Assembly: GCA_036245525.1 (NCBI GenBank)
Contig: BTPG01000005.1
Location: forward strand, 118,567,507-118,631,506
Length of the DNA stretch: 64,000 nt
DNA from: Semisulcospira habei
Taxonomy: Eukaryota; Mollusca; Gastropoda; Semisulcospiridae
Direction of reading: 5' to 3'
The notes beneath the pieces are model-generated. The model had not been told where the DNA came from. It was given only the letters and a program-made list of their open reading frames with translations, and ran no database searches. Shown in pieces: positions 1-10,562 of this stretch; within the stretch, counting starts at the first letter, position 1, and each line of letters opens with the position of its first letter. A program made the translations under genes and the position numbers.

Positions 1-41
1 TGTGTGTGTGTGTGTGTGTGTGTGTGGCGGTGTGTGTGTGA
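1..41. repeat. (TG)n microsatellite
   Basis: Dinucleotide TG run interrupted once by GGCGG; it continues off the left edge of the window. Confidence 0.9.
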
Positions 42-1750
42 CAGCGACTACAGCCAGCGTGGGACGGACAAGCTTAAAATTTTAGGATATTGTCCCTAAA
101 GGAATTATCTCGGGACCTTTTTTCGATTTTTTTTATTATGACTGATGCTCATTGACGAGAAAATGGCCGTTTCACACAAACCGATTGATCCACACTGGAG
201 TCAGTAATTTTTAAGTCCCTTGTATTTATAGAAGGAACCTTTTAGGACGGGTCGCAGTGGGGCGAATTTAATAGCATGTTCAAGATGACACTAAAAGGCG
301 TGCAGGCCTAAACCTCTCACAATTGAAGAAACAAGATAAAAATTACGTCATGTCTAGTTACGTTAACCTCGCTGCTGAACGTACGTTTGGCGCGAAGCGC
401 CGTGTGTGCGTATGTATGTAAACAAGAAAATCTCCGATATTTGTGTACACTCAAGCTTGAAACTTGGCGAAATACTTTCTTAAGTGGATGGCTGAGAGAA
501 CCTCCGAGCATATTGTAATTGAATGTCTCATTGAAGACATAAACAACCGTTTATAGGAAGTCGGTTGACCCAGATTAGAATCCGTAATTTTTGTCATGTT
601 TACTTGAAATTTTGGATGTAGCTAATTTGGATAAAGACATTGGATGAGTTCGTTAGCCAGCTTTGCATCCTTTCAACTTCTTTAGTAAATAATAATTCTT
701 TTGTGAAAAGAATTAAAACAGTAAAAACTTTTACTTGAGGATGTTTGGAACGCACGCACACGCATACAGACAAATCGACGCGCTTTCAGAAGAGAATGCA
801 GGTGTACTTACTAACTATAGCATATAGCTAGGTGAAGTCAACCTGATTTCAAACAAATTATAGCAAGACTGAAATTGTACCGTGAAATTCTAGTTTTGTG
901 ACCATTTTCGCAAGTCTTGAAGCGAAAGCGAAACTCATATCACGTTAAATATAAAATTACGTAAAAACATAAAAATACGTCACGACAAATGACGTTTGAC
1001 AGGTCAATGACGCGTATGCACTGCGCGCGCCCCTTATAGAGTTCACTATGACGCATTGGCACATTTGCGAGCTTTTTCAAAAGGAGATATTTCAACATCA
1101 GAATCAAGTCAAATACAAAAGGTAGAGACTCTTGACAGCGAAGACAGCTCTCATATAGAAGGGAAATTGTGGGTTATGGTTCACCCCATCTTCTTGTTAT
1201 TTTTACTAGATATTTTGCGAATAGCTAAATAAAAGGGAGATATTGAATGAGTTCGTTAACCAGCATTGTACCTCTAGAACTTTTGAGTGATAATTAAATA
1301 TTTTAAAAAAATATATATTTTCACGTTTTTGGGATTAATTTCACGAATTATATGGGTTAATCTTAAAACAATTCAATCTTTTTTATGAAAAACAACAACA
1401 ATCTTCTGAAACGCATCTGAGCTCCAAACAATACGGTAGACTTTGGGATGAAATCCTTGATCTTGTTTAAAAACCCAAACCAGAACAACAACAAAAAGTC
1501 AGCTTTTCTTAGAGAGTGCAGATATTTCCAGCCTCTTCCTTAACATCCACGAAGATGTAATTTTATGGAAGAGACTGACCCGCTTAATCTCAGTAATGCA
1601 CCGTGTGCACTGCCATCCAATATGCTGATGAACAGGCCTCATTCTGCTATTATATCACAAAAGGCTTTATGTCCATTTTTGAGAAAAGCAAGATTTTCAT
1701 TGTTAAACAATAAAAAATCGCGCTTTTGTAAAAATTGGACATGCTGCCCT
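42..1750. other. Non-coding, degenerate ~400-600 bp duplication
   Basis: No gene recognised. Two blocks resemble each other. GATCCACACTGGAGTCAGTAA (near 190) resembles GACCCAGATTAGAATCCGTAA (near 567), with TTACGTCATGTCTAGTTACG (near 344) resembling TACGTCACGACAAATGACGT (near 975). GGATGAGTTCGTTAGCCAGC (near 643) is echoed by GAATGAGTTCGTTAACCAGC (near 1245). This looks like an old tandem duplication. Confidence 0.45.
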
Positions 1751-1759
1751 TTTGCCATA

Positions 1760-1909
1760 TAGGGGAGCTGGGTGGCTCGGTGGTAGAGAGTTTGATGACT
1801 CTCGTCCGAAAAGTCCCGGTTCGAATCCAGCTGGGGTCAAAGTTTGTTCAGACCCCGTCTTTGATCGCCTTCGTGGTGGACAAAAGACGTTAAGCCCTAA
1901 ACGTTTTCC
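1760..1909 (+). mobile_element. tRNA-derived SINE with 9-bp target duplication
   Basis: The tRNA-like head GGTGGCTCGGTGGTAGAG (A-box-like) and GGTTCGAATCC (B box) is followed by a GACCCCGTCTTTGATCGCCT body. It is flanked by TTTGCCATA at 1751-1759 and again at 1910-1918, a clear target-site duplication. A diverged relative lies at 19946-20089. Pol III promoter boxes are visible, but the unit is a retroposon and not a tRNA gene. Confidence 0.8.
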
Positions 1910-2052
1910 TTTGCCATAGTATCGACAGAATATTTATTGATCAGCATACTGGATGACAGTGTATACAATAAAGCATGCAGTGTATTTAATTAGCATACTG
2001 CGGGGCATTGACTCTGTTTGAAGGCCACACTGGACAAACAAATCTTGATGTT

Positions 2053-2124
2053 GTGTGATCTGGTCTGTGATTTTGGACCTTACGCCGGCCGGCGTAAGGT
2101 CCAAAATCACAGACCAGCTCACAT
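2053..2124. repeat. Family B palindrome
   Basis: Arms CTGGTCTGTGATTTTGGACC and its reverse complement meet at GCCGGCCGGC with no loop. The core 2060-2117 pairs nearly perfectly. Confidence 0.85.
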
Positions 2125-2400
2125 CTGACCGTTCTGCTTGGTTGGTAGCGTTATCGCAGGTACATTTCGCGGGTCGAGAAATGCATTGGTTGTGACGCGT
2201 TTACGCCATGTATAATGTCAGCAAACAAGTATGCAATTGGCACAGACGACGTTTATGCTTTAAACAAAGATAATATGCTACATTTTATTATTGTATGTAC
2301 TTGCTTTAAGTAATTACTTGTACTTACGATTATTTCTTGCCTATAACTCTGCTTTCAGAGTTTAAACGCTATGCAAGTACTCATAATGATGATGATAGGA

Positions 2401-2436
<36 letters not shown>
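2401..2436. repeat. (ATT)n microsatellite
   Basis: Twelve trinucleotide repeats. Confidence 0.9.
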
Positions 2437-2542
2437 GAACCGTTACACATCGTGATAATATACATTTCCCAGCCGTAGCCATTTTTAAAATACTGATTTT
2501 TATTTATTTATTATAAAACATTTCAAAGTTACCACACGAGGA

Positions 2543-2927
2543 ACACCCACCCGGGTCTGCCCTGGGGGACTTGGGTGGGGTAACTACTTTTTAGTTCCCA
2601 GGGCCACCCTGGTCAGCCCCACAGGGTGGGTTTTCTTCTGTATTCTGGGGCACGTGTTTCTGTCTACCCTTGGTCCATTCACCTGTATTTTCCTTTTTTA
2701 AACTCTCCCTAATGTCTGCGCTGCCTGTACGGCTTTTGATATTGGATGTGTGTTGCTAAATGGTCTTAGCTTTATTTAGGCCATATGTCGTAGGCTTATT
2801 TAACGTATTGGACCGGCTGGCGACATACATTCAATATTCTGTTTAGTTTTTTTTTTCACAAGCAGTGCAGGCACGTCCTGAGAAAGCCTCGTTGCTGTCG
2901 GGACGTTAAGCAATGTACAATCAATCA
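2543..2927 (+). mobile_element. Short retroposon (copy 1) with 12-bp target duplication
   Basis: About 385 bp beginning CACCCACCCGGGTCTGCCCT and ending in GGGACGTTAAGCAATGTACA plus a (TCAA) tail. It is bracketed by ACCACACGAGGA at 2531-2542 and 2928-2939. A second copy lies at 45690-46040. The oligomeric tail and target duplication show L1/RTE-type retrotransposition. No coding capacity is seen, so it is a SINE or a LINE 3' end. Confidence 0.8.
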
Positions 2928-3089
2928 ACCACACGAGGATAGGTCACGGCAAATATTTATTTCATTTTGTTTTAAATTATCGTTTTATGCGTGGTCTCTT
3001 TGTTCAATGTGTCTTTGCCTTTACAAACAGCCCCCAGCACAAATGTCCACGTTACAGTCCCCCTTTATGTTGGTTTAACAAACGTTTGC

Positions 3090-3317
3090 ATTAATCCTTA
3101 TCATTCGGAATACACCAGTGTGTGAAATATGTTTGACTGAAATAGTTCAAGGGTAGTGCCAGAATAGCTTGGCGCCTCTAGGCGCCAAGCTATTCTGGCA
3201 CCACCCTTGAACTAAAGCCATTGGTCTATATCCTTATCTGTAAATACTATAAATGTAGCTTGCACATATGGCAGTGTACAGATTTAAAACTTGTAGCCTC
3301 AGTATGATATGGGTTTG
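3090..3317. mobile_element. Family C' TTAA-type element with inner palindrome
   Basis: The inner palindrome 3144-3213 (AGTTCAAGGGTAGTGCCAGA, then AATAGCTTGGCGCC, and reverse complement) sits inside a larger element whose ends match the complete copy at 14269-14503 (TTAAYCCTTATCATTCGG at the left, CCTCAGTATGATATGGGTT at the right). Confidence 0.7.
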
Positions 3318-3581
3318 TACAAAAAAGTGTGTGGGACTGACTACTGTGGGGGTGGGGGAAGGGGAGAGGCAGTGGCGGATCTGAGGGTGAGGGGTTTGAG
3401 GGAGAGGGGGTGGGGGTGGGAGGTAGGGGGAGGAAGCCATACAATAGAGTGCCGTCAATGCCAGAGCTGACCGTGATCCTTACGCTGTGCCAACTGTTTT
3501 CTGCTACACCAACCTCGAAATCAAAACCGTCAAACCCTCATAACCCCCCTAACTCAAGGATGTAAACTGTCCTAGCTCTCA

Positions 3582-3647
3582 GCAAGAGGCATGGATCCTC
3601 AAGAGCCCCTGCGAACGCAGGCGCTCATGAGGATCCATGCCTCTTGC
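3582..3647. repeat. Family A hairpin (66 bp)
   Basis: GCAAGAGGCATGGATCCTCA and TGAGGATCCATGCCTCTTGC arms around a CCTGCGAACGCAGG tip. The family-typical ATAGATCC is ATGGATCC here, and the opposite arm has the matching GGATCCAT. Confidence 0.9.
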
Positions 3648-3654
3648 AGACGGG

Positions 3655-3935
3655 AGGGGTCAAGCGTGAAACATGAACATTCCGCTGGTCAGCCTAGCGG
3701 TCATATTGCATTGTTCCCGCCTGATTTGGCTCGTTATGCGGGCGCCTTAGCGCAGGAACGCGTCCCCAGTGCAGTGGGCACCGTCCTAGATCCTGCCGTC
3801 TCTGACAGCTGGGTGCGTTCAATCACAACACTCCGCTCGTGTGATAGGCGGGCGATACGCTCGTTTGAACTCATTTCGCACTATTTTTGTCGACATAATT
3901 GTCGGCGCGGATATGTGTACTCTGAGTATCGATAA
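3655..3935. other. Unique CpG-containing stretch upstream of exon 2
   Basis: Relatively GC- and CpG-rich (CGGGCGATACGCTCG, GTCGGCGCGG) non-repetitive sequence about 2.2 kb before exon 2. No convincing coding homology in any frame. It could be regulatory, or simply unrecognised repeat. Confidence 0.25.
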
Positions 3936-4079
3936 CAATTAGATTGTAGCCGGCATATTGGTCGGTCCGGCAGTGGCACCGTTTATTATATTATGAACGT
4001 CAGTACAGATGTAAAAGTAAATGTCAACTGCACTAAATGCAAGGAATACAAGAACCAGCGAAGAAAGAGAAAGAAAAAT

Positions 4080-4200
4080 TTGTTCTTTTTTTCTTTTTCT
4101 TTTTCTTTTTCCTTTTCTTTTTCTTTTAAGCCATAGCGGGCGCGTCTCTTTCCTTGTTATGCTAAATATGAACCGCGATTTTTTTTTTTTTTTTTTTTTT
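4080..4200. repeat. Pyrimidine-rich low complexity and poly(T)
   Basis: (TTTTTC)n from 4083 and a T homopolymer at 4181-4200. Confidence 0.85.
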
Positions 4201-4294
4201 AAACTCATTCAGCCCGACGCACATATTTCACAAATTTTGGAGGCGTCATCTAAGTGCATCTCCTGCTGTAGTGAGTCCGGGCTGAATGGGTTAA
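4199..4294. mobile_element. Family C outer element without inner palindrome
   Basis: TTAAACTCATTCAGCCCGAC at the left and CCGGGCTGAATGGGTTAA at the right, separated by the C-family ATTTTGGAGGCGTCATCT and CATCTCCTGCTGTAGTG segments. The inner palindrome is absent. Confidence 0.65.
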
Positions 4295-4547
4295 TTAAAA
4301 TTTGTATCCCGCACTCGACCCGCAGTAATGGAAAACGACCCACATACTGATGAATTATAATTATAGTGTATTCTGGCATCTTTTTCTAAATTGCTGTATC
4401 TTTTTTTGCGTCTGATATCTTTTCCTTTTTGTTTGTGACATGAACGCACATACACCAAACACAGATACTCTGTAAAACGGTGGGAGTGGGGGGGGGGGGG
4501 GGAGGGAATATATCACTTTGGCTGTTGGTAGTGCTTTTTGACAAGCA

Positions 4548-4592
4548 GGAATCATCGCCGCAAAAACGGTACCAATAACGAAAGGGTTAATT
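4548..4592. repeat. Family D half element
   Basis: GGAATCATCGCCGCAAAAAC followed by a degenerate GGTACCAATAACG and AAAGGGTTAA; only the right arm remains. Confidence 0.5.
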
Positions 4593-5271
4593 AGTGTGTT
4601 TTGCGTTATATAATTTACAACTTATAACCAACACACACTTTATTATTATTATTTTTACATAACTAGATTTTTGCATAACAACCCTGACACCAATAATGAG
4701 CCATGCTTATGTGTTCTACTCATTATATTATACCTTTCATGCTCGTATTGAAGTTTTGAATACACTTTTTTTTTTTTTGAAACGAACAATCTTTCTTTGC
4801 AAAGAAATACATTCAAGCGTCAACATAACTCTGCATAAAATGAGAACATAATTATGGCAAATGCACAACCTATCAGTCAAATATGACGTGAATTTGTACC
4901 TGTTCTCAACTGATAATGCCCACATAGACATTTTATTTCACCAAAACGAACCAGTAAGGTAAAACTTGTGCATTCATAATGATGTTAATGCCATGTCTTT
5001 TTTTCTGTCTTTGTCTGTGTGCTGACAGCGGCTCGGACAGACAGGGAATTTGCTCTACACAGATATACAGGCATGTGATTTTCTTCAGTATACGTTGTCA
5101 CAAACCCCTAACCCTGTGTTTCTTTTCTGAACAAGATAAAGTCCTGTTTCCTCGCTGCGGTTAACTCGCATCGAAATTGTTTTTGCATGTTGTTGCGCAT
5201 GCTTCTGATGAAGATATCAGTGTGAAAATTATCAATTAACTCCTTCACTGCCGGTGGCCAAGAAGTGTGGC
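4593..5271. other. No feature seen
   Basis: AT-rich non-coding sequence with a poly(T) at 4767-4778; no repeat family or coding homology recognised. Confidence 0.4.
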
Positions 5272-5350
5272 TTAACACATTCGAGACGAGCCGCATACGG
5301 ATACGCGGCTTTCGCCGCGTATCCGTATTCGGCTTGTCTCGAATGAGTTA
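5272..5350. mobile_element. Family G TTAA-flanked palindrome
   Basis: TTAACACATTCGAGACGAGC and GCTTGTCTCGAATGAGTTA with a central ATACGCGGC-TTTC-GCCGCGTAT stem. The paired core is 5278-5345. TTAA at the left end and GTTA at the right. Confidence 0.8.
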
Positions 5351-5599
5351 CATCGGTACACTCTAACTCCTCAATGATGACTGACTTCGTTCATCAAAAA
5401 GAACGATACTAGCGGGGCCAGCAATCTTTGCCTCGCGCAGTTGAGTTGTTTGTGTCTTTTCCTAACAGTGAAGGAATTTAACTAAATTGTGTTTGTTCCC
5501 CTGTCTCTGTAGGATCACATGCCTTGTGTATACATTTTCCTTGCTTGTCTACTTGTAGTGATTGAATGCTGTTAGGTGCAACTCTACCCCCAGCACAAT

Positions 5600-5710
5600 A
5601 GCAACGGCAACAACAAACAAACAAAGCACAATCAAAACAGCAACAAACCAAACAACAACAAACCCCACAAACAAACCACACAAACAAACAAACAAGCAAA
5701 CAAACGGCCC
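5600..5710. repeat. (CAAA)n low complexity
   Basis: Imperfect ACAAACAA repeats. Confidence 0.85.
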
Positions 5711-5910
5711 AGACACAAAAGCAAAGCAAAATAGACGATTTCCGGACATTGGAAGTAGTTGGAAATGTCACGCCGGTGTTTCGACGAAAACTAAGATTCG
5801 CCCCCAGCCTGCCCCACACCCCCGCCACCCTGGCAAACATGCGATGTGGCATGTTTTATTCTGGCTGTAATCCTCTGTTCCGTGGACGCACGTGCACTGA
5901 TTTTTTTTCT

Positions 5911-5989
5911 GTACTAACGCGCAAAACAAACGCGACATCATTCGAGTCCGAATGATGTCGCGTTTCTTTTACTCGTCTGTGTACTTCTG
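5911..5989. repeat. Family H-like hairpin upstream of exon 2
   Basis: A perfect 17-bp stem, AAACGCGACATCATTCG (5928-5944) with CGAATGATGTCGCGTTT (5949-5965) and a 4-nt loop. It extends imperfectly outward to GTAC ends. The outer part resembles family H (GACGAGTAAAAGAAAC). Confidence 0.65.
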
Positions 5990-6124
5990 ATTTCCAAACA
6001 ACGTATGTTCGGTCCTTTCCCTGCGAAAATTCTTTCTGGTTGTTGTCGAGTTGTGATCGCGTGTTACTTAACTATTATGCATTTAATATTAACACGTCCC
6101 TGGTCTCTCTCTGTGCTCCTTCAG

Positions 6125-6583
6125 GATCGCCGCACGGACCTGGTGGGCAGCCATGGCGGTTTCGGGCACCTCGTGTCCACCTCCAACTCCTTCTCCTCCG
6201 CCCCCCGCCTGTCCCACACCCCCGCCACCGCCGACTTCCAGCCCCCCTACTTTCCTCCGCCCTACCCGCCGCAGCAGCCCATGGAGTTCCAGCACGCCCA
6301 CGTCAACGCCGGCGACCCGTACTCCAACGTCAATCCCTTCCAGCAGAACCACTACAACAACCTCGTCGACCGCAACCCGCTGCGCCACAGGGACGACCTT
6401 AACATGCACCCGGGTCTCCCTAGCGCCTACGACACGCGGCGCACGGACTACATGAACGCGGTGAGGCGGCCCGAGGTGCTGCACCACGGTGTCCACACAG
6501 GGCTGACGCTGGACCAGGACCCTGGTCTGCTGTCTCTGCACCATGCCACCAACCCTCAATCACTCTTGGAGGATGCTAACCAG
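6125..6583 (+). CDS. TFAP2: AP-2 coding exon 2: N-terminal activation region
   Basis: 153 codons, phase 0 at both ends. The acceptor is a pyrimidine-rich tract ending CTCCTTCAG at 6124 and the donor is GTCAGT at 6584. The translation has SAPRLSHTP followed by ADFQPPYFPPPYPP (residues about 36-49 of the visible protein). This is the conserved proline/tyrosine activation motif of AP-2 proteins, the region that KCTD1/KCTD15-type repressors contact in vertebrates (family knowledge). Further on, RRTDYMNAVRRPEVLHHG and GLLSLHHA match the second conserved acidic/aromatic patch of the AP-2 N-terminus. Codon use is strongly G/C-ending (exon GC is far above the flanks), unlike the AT-rich intron. A family A hairpin lies 39 bp past the donor. 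An in-frame ATG at 6005 is not used as the start because the splice acceptor and the homology begin at 6125. Confidence 0.95.
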
Positions 6584-6621
6584 GTCAGTCTGGGTTTTGT
6601 GTGTGAACCGAATGTGGATGA

Positions 6622-6687
6622 ACAAGAGGCATAGATCCTCACGAGCCCCCTGCAATTCGGGGGCTCATGAGGATCGATGCCTCTTGC
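6622..6687. repeat. Family A hairpin just inside intron 2
   Basis: CAAGAGGCATAGATCCTCAC and TGAGGATCGATGCCTCTTG around GCCCCCTGCAATTCGGGGGC. It starts 39 bp after the last base of exon 2, so it would be transcribed in the pre-mRNA. Confidence 0.9.
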
Positions 6688-6759
6688 AGACAAAGATGCT
6701 AACTGGTTTGTTTGTTTTGGACGTGTTTATGTCGTCGCGCATTGAACGTCTTGTCCCGC

Positions 6760-6900
6760 CCAGCCCAGTCCTGTCCCGTCTTGATCTTTCTTGTCCCAGG
6801 CTTAACCTGTCTTGACCTTTTTCTTGTCTTGGGGTTGTCCATGACTTGTCCTGCATTGTCTTTGATCTGTCTTGTCTTTGTCCTGTTTGTCATGTTTTTG
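6760..6900. repeat. Degenerate CTTGTC repeats
   Basis: Recurrent CTTGTCCTG/CTTGTCTTG words, an imperfect minisatellite. Confidence 0.5.
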
Positions 6901-7007
6901 TTGGTGATTTATCTGTCAAGTATTGCATCACGGTCATGTTCATCGTTGGTGTCTGGATGTCTTGTAGCTGTCTTGCTGGTCATGTATCATTTGTCTTTTG
7001 ATGCAAC

Positions 7008-7010
<3 letters not shown>

Positions 7011-7074
<64 letters not shown>
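7011..7074. repeat. (TG)n microsatellite
   Basis: Uninterrupted TG dinucleotides. Confidence 0.95.
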
Positions 7075-7076
<2 letters not shown>

Positions 7077-7422
7077 TTTCAGTGCACGTATAATATTTCG
7101 TTTCGAGCTTTTTGTTTTAAAAATCTGCTCAAGTTTTGTCCTTGTATTGTTGTTTTTGTTGTCTTTGCTTGCCTCTGTTGTATGTGGCGTTCTTTCTGTG
7201 CATTTCTCTCTTTTTTTGCCTTTATTTTTGTATTTTTATTATTCAGCCGGTTCCTTCTCAGTTTCTGTCAGTTCAACAAGAAATCTACTTTGAAAACAAA
7301 AAATCTCCAAGCATGTTTGAAACATGAAAGCTGTCAGAACCAAAGCCATCTCATTAATTAAATTTACCTTGTACCAACGGAAAAGAAAACGATTCTAATC
7401 AGTCCTACCTTTTCTCCCTGCT

Positions 7423-7491
7423 GTGTGCTGGTCTGCGATTCTGAACCTGACGGCTTTGGGCCGTAAGGTCCAGAATCACAAACCAGCGCTC
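7423..7491. repeat. Family B palindrome
   Basis: GTGTGCTGGTCTGCGATTCT and AGAATCACAAACCAGCGC arms around GACGGCTTTGGGCCGTAAGG. Confidence 0.8.
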
Positions 7492-7705
7492 ATAATAGCG
7501 TATGACCGTATACAACCGTACTCGCGTGTTTTCGGACCAGTAAGTGATGCGATCCAGAAAAAAAACTTCAGCTCGGCGTTACACAGTCTGATTAAGCGAG
7601 AGTTTGCACACGAGATAAGCTCGTTGTAGACGCAAACCTTGACGACTGACTTCCACCGAGGGAAGCAGACGTAGAATAGGTACGCTGGGATCAGTTGCTT
7701 GAGAG

Positions 7706-7761
7706 AGCTTAGTTCTGCTATCGCAAAGCACCTTGCTTAGTGGCTGGCGCAGGACTAAGCT
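7706..7761. repeat. Family I hairpin, left arm partly deleted
   Basis: AGCTTAGTTCTGCTATCGCA then AGCACCTTGCTTAGTGGCTG and GCGCAGGACTAAGCT. The complete relative is at 11159-11240. Confidence 0.65.
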
Positions 7762-8373
7762 CGATCACGCAACCTGCCCCAGCAGGTCTATTTTGCACAC
7801 ATTTTTTTTTCGCCTGCCAGAGAGACTTGGAGCTTGGCGACCCATAGTAAAATTAAAAGACTCAGATGAAAATAAAAGAGCTGTGAAACACTTTATAAAT
7901 ATTCAGGGCTCGTGACCGTTTTAATCCCGAACAGATGTCTGCCATAGGCATAGAGGATGAAATGCTCGTGGTAGTCTTGGAGACTTTCATGGGTCCTTTC
8001 CACCTCCAGGACTTATTGTCTGTGGAGGGTTACAGGGCTTCACTGTTGAGCTAATACAGTTACGTTCGATCTGGTGCTGTGTACATAACCCAGCCAAGCG
8101 TGGCCCGTCCGTACTCGTGATACTGCAGTGATAGTACGGTTTGGGTTGGTACTGTTAGCAAGCAGGCTTTATGTAGGGCTTGAAAATCAATCTAGTGCCA
8201 GGACTATTTTTTTTTTAAAAAAAAGGAGGCATCTTTTAGCAGCATCGTATATTTTGTTCGATACGATTGTCGTTTTAGAAGCATAATTAAAAGTGTATAC
8301 TCAAAATTGAATTCATAGTTACAATGTAGGCATTCGGTTTGCTGATGAATATAACTGAATTAATGATTGTGTC
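7762..8373. other. No feature seen
   Basis: Non-coding intron sequence with short T/A runs; no repeat family recognised. Confidence 0.4.
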
Positions 8374-8465
8374 TTAACCCTGTGAGTGTCGGTAGAGGTT
8401 TTAGTCGCGATGATTCCTACAGGAATCATCGCGACTAAAACCTCTACCGACACGCAAAGGATTAA
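8374..8465. mobile_element. Family D TTAA palindrome
   Basis: TTAACCCTGTGAGTGTCGGT to ACCGACACGCAAAGGATTAA. The inner arms GTCGCGATGATTCCT-AC-AGGAATCATCGCGAC pair perfectly. Confidence 0.88.
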
Positions 8466-8703
8466 GGAGGACGTCTTGCCGGGAAAGGGACCCACCGAAC
8501 TTGCATCGTGTTTAAAACAACAACAGCAAAATAATTTACCCCAGTTCAACGCGTGAGTTACTCATGAATACAAGCGGGTGTGTTGTGGACTAGTGCAGCC
8601 ATCCATCCGTTTTAAGAAAAAAGAGAAGAAACCCGCGCGCAGGCAGGTGTATGTAGAGCTCATATTTCCTGAGCGTCGTGTCATAAATTCAAGTCGCATT
8701 ATA

Positions 8704-8801
8704 ATCCTTACTTACTTACGCCTGTCACCCCTACCCGGGCATAGGCCGTCGACGAGAGACCTCCAGCAACTCCTGTCGTGCGCTTCTCCTTCCTTGTCTC
8801 A
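8704..8801 (-). mobile_element. RTE-like LINE 3' end, reverse orientation
   Basis: On the minus strand it reads the same GAGGTCTCTCGTCGACGGCC and GACAGGCGTAAGTAAGTAAG tail found at 61487-61699. It is flanked by near-identical 22-bp duplications beginning TCATAAATTCAAGTCG (8681-8702 and 8802-8823), which indicates a severely 5'-truncated insertion. Confidence 0.75.
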
Positions 8802-8873
8802 TCATAAATTCAAGTCGGATTGTAGCCCTTTGTTCTTTCCTGTGCCCACCCACCCCCCTCCCTCAATCTTTAC

Positions 8874-8981
8874 CCCAGTAGCAAAACATCTTTGGACCCA
8901 CGACAGCCGCATTGGGCCCGCGCACAGCTGTGCGCGGGCCTACTGCGGCCGTCGTGGGCCCGAGGACCTAGGCTACCGGGT
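8874..8981. repeat. Family E GC-rich palindrome
   Basis: CCCAGTAGCAAAACATC outer arm, GACCCACGACAGCCGC and GGGCCCGCGCA inner arm, centred on CAGCTG at about 8927. The right arm has GCGGCCGTCGTGGGCCCGAG. Confidence 0.8.
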
Positions 8982-9015
8982 ACTTTGTTTTTCACTGAGT
9001 TGTCTCCGCTCGATT

Positions 9016-9118
9016 CGCCCACTCCCACCCCCACCCCCACCCCCACCCCCACACCCCCCTTGTCCTTCCGACCGACAAACCTGCGTACTTAAAACTGACA
9101 TCCCCCCCCCCCCCCACC
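9016..9118. repeat. (CCCCCA)n and poly(C)
   Basis: C-rich minisatellite followed by a C homopolymer at about 9102-9114. The opposite strand is G-quadruplex capable. Confidence 0.85.
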
Positions 9119-9151
9119 CCTGAAGGACACGTGTATGGGTGTATGAGTATA

Positions 9152-9209
9152 TGCGTCCAGAATCACAGTCCATCAGAATTAAGGACCAAAACCACAGGCC
9201 AGCGCATAT
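9152..9209. repeat. Degenerate family B element
   Basis: TCCAGAATCACAGTCCAT and AGGACCAAAACCACAGGCCA are both right-arm-like. Confidence 0.45.
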
Positions 9210-9607
9210 TTGACTGTCTCACCGACTCACCTCTCCATCTTGCCGGAACTATGCGGCCATTTCCCCCCAAACCTTGATAAAGATCAGTAACTTTAGGTGA
9301 CTCGTCACTTTGGGAAACTACAGAAATTATAGGTACAAGCAATTGAGTCGCCAAGTACTTGCGAAGCGAACACAAAAGCCCGTACAGGCTTTCCGTCCAC
9401 TTTCAGGCAAGGTCACTAATTAAGTTTCTTTATGATTGGTAGGAACAGCCAACACCGTAACAGTGGACCGTCGGTTGCACCAGCCTTCTTTGTTCAAGGT
9501 TGTCGTGTGGCTTTGTCATGAAGTCGTGCGGTCAGGTGGACTTCCTTTTATATAACGAGATCAGATATGGCAACGGTCGGACCTAACAACGCTTTTTTGT
9601 TTAAAAA

Positions 9608-9654
9608 TCGGAATCATCGCGACTAAAACCGCTACCGACACGCAAAGGGTTAAC
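9608..9654. repeat. Family D half element
   Basis: GAATCATCGCGACTAAAACC through CGACACGCAAAGGGTTAA; only the right arm is present. Confidence 0.75.
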
Positions 9655-9915
9655 TAAAGAGATCCAACCCACAAGTTTTGCGCTCTGTGTATTTCAGTAA
9701 ATGTTGACCAAGATTGGACATGACAATCAAATGTAGGTGGCAGAAAGTCCAAAGCTCTTAGAAAGGGTTCACAGCCGTGTTCTCCAATATCATGTAGCAC
9801 ACCAGCACACTCATGTACAGCAGAACCTATTTTGAGCGACCGCCCGTTATGAGAGGTCTTCTGTCGTTCAAGGCCATCATTTAGGTGGCTTTCGCCCCCA
9901 CCTAAATGCTGGTTT

Positions 9916-10112
9916 ATAACCCATTACATACTGAGACTAATTAAAAAAATGTTGCTTTGCATCTATGATTGCCCTACAGATTAGGAGATGGGTCAAGCAT
10001 TTTTTTTGTCCAAGGGTGGTGTCAAAATAGTCAAACATTTTCTGGCACCATCCTTGAACTATCACAGTCTAATTTATTTCAAGCAATGGGTGTATCAGGA
10101 TGAAAAGGATTA
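9916..10112. mobile_element. Family C' element, reverse orientation
   Basis: AACCCATTACATACTGAG at the left, inner CCAAGGGTGGTGTCAAAATA / TCTGGCACCATCCTTGAACT arms, and GGATGAAAAGGATTAA at the right. Confidence 0.65.
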
Positions 10113-10505
10113 ATGACAGGTGCCAATTGTGCCCTTCAATACTTCTCTTGAGAGAGCACCAATTTCGTTTTCGTGCAACAGAAAAGATGGTTGTTCGAAA
10201 CAAGTACACGTGTACATCAGCGTGTATGTGTATATACATACATACATAAATATATTATACGGGAAGCAAGATTGCTCATCGAGGCGTGACAGAGATCGTG
10301 ACGGGTCATCAGCGCAAACGATTCGCTTGATTGATCACCCATCCCAGGCCCAAGATTTGTGTGATTAGTTGAGAGAAATAGCGCTCTACCGACTCCTAAA
10401 TTTCTTCCAGTGCCCCCCCCCCCCCTCCCCCCCCTTCCCCTCTTGTCTTCTGTCATAAGTGTGGGTTGCCCAGCAGATTTAGTATATTTAGATACGTCTG
10501 CGGAT

Positions 10506-10562
10506 TTGTGAGTTTGGACCTTACATTCTAAATGTCACGAGGCTCAAAATCACACATTTGAG
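10506..10562. repeat. Degenerate family B element
   Basis: TGTGAGTTTGGACCTTACA and AGGCTCAAAATCACACA. Confidence 0.5.

Noticed and set aside
1760..1909. tRNA gene
   Set aside because: A and B boxes are present, but the sequence does not fold as a full tRNA, continues into a retroposon body and has a target duplication; it is a SINE. The same applies to 19946-20089 and 20178-20624.
5478..5852. 124-codon minus-strand Cys/Val-rich frame
   Set aside because: Translation of the (CAAA)n low-complexity region.
6005..6124. ATG at 6005 as the TFAP2 start
   Set aside because: The frame is open, but a pyrimidine-rich tract and CAG at 6122-6124 mark a splice acceptor, and the residues before 6125 (GPFPAKILSGCC...) do not resemble AP-2 N-termini.
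6089..6559. Open frames opposite or shifted on exon 2
   Set aside because: Shadows of the GC-rich AP-2 coding exon.
8578..9123. 181-codon plus-strand frame
   Set aside because: Runs through a reversed LINE tail, a family E palindrome and a C-rich repeat; not a gene.
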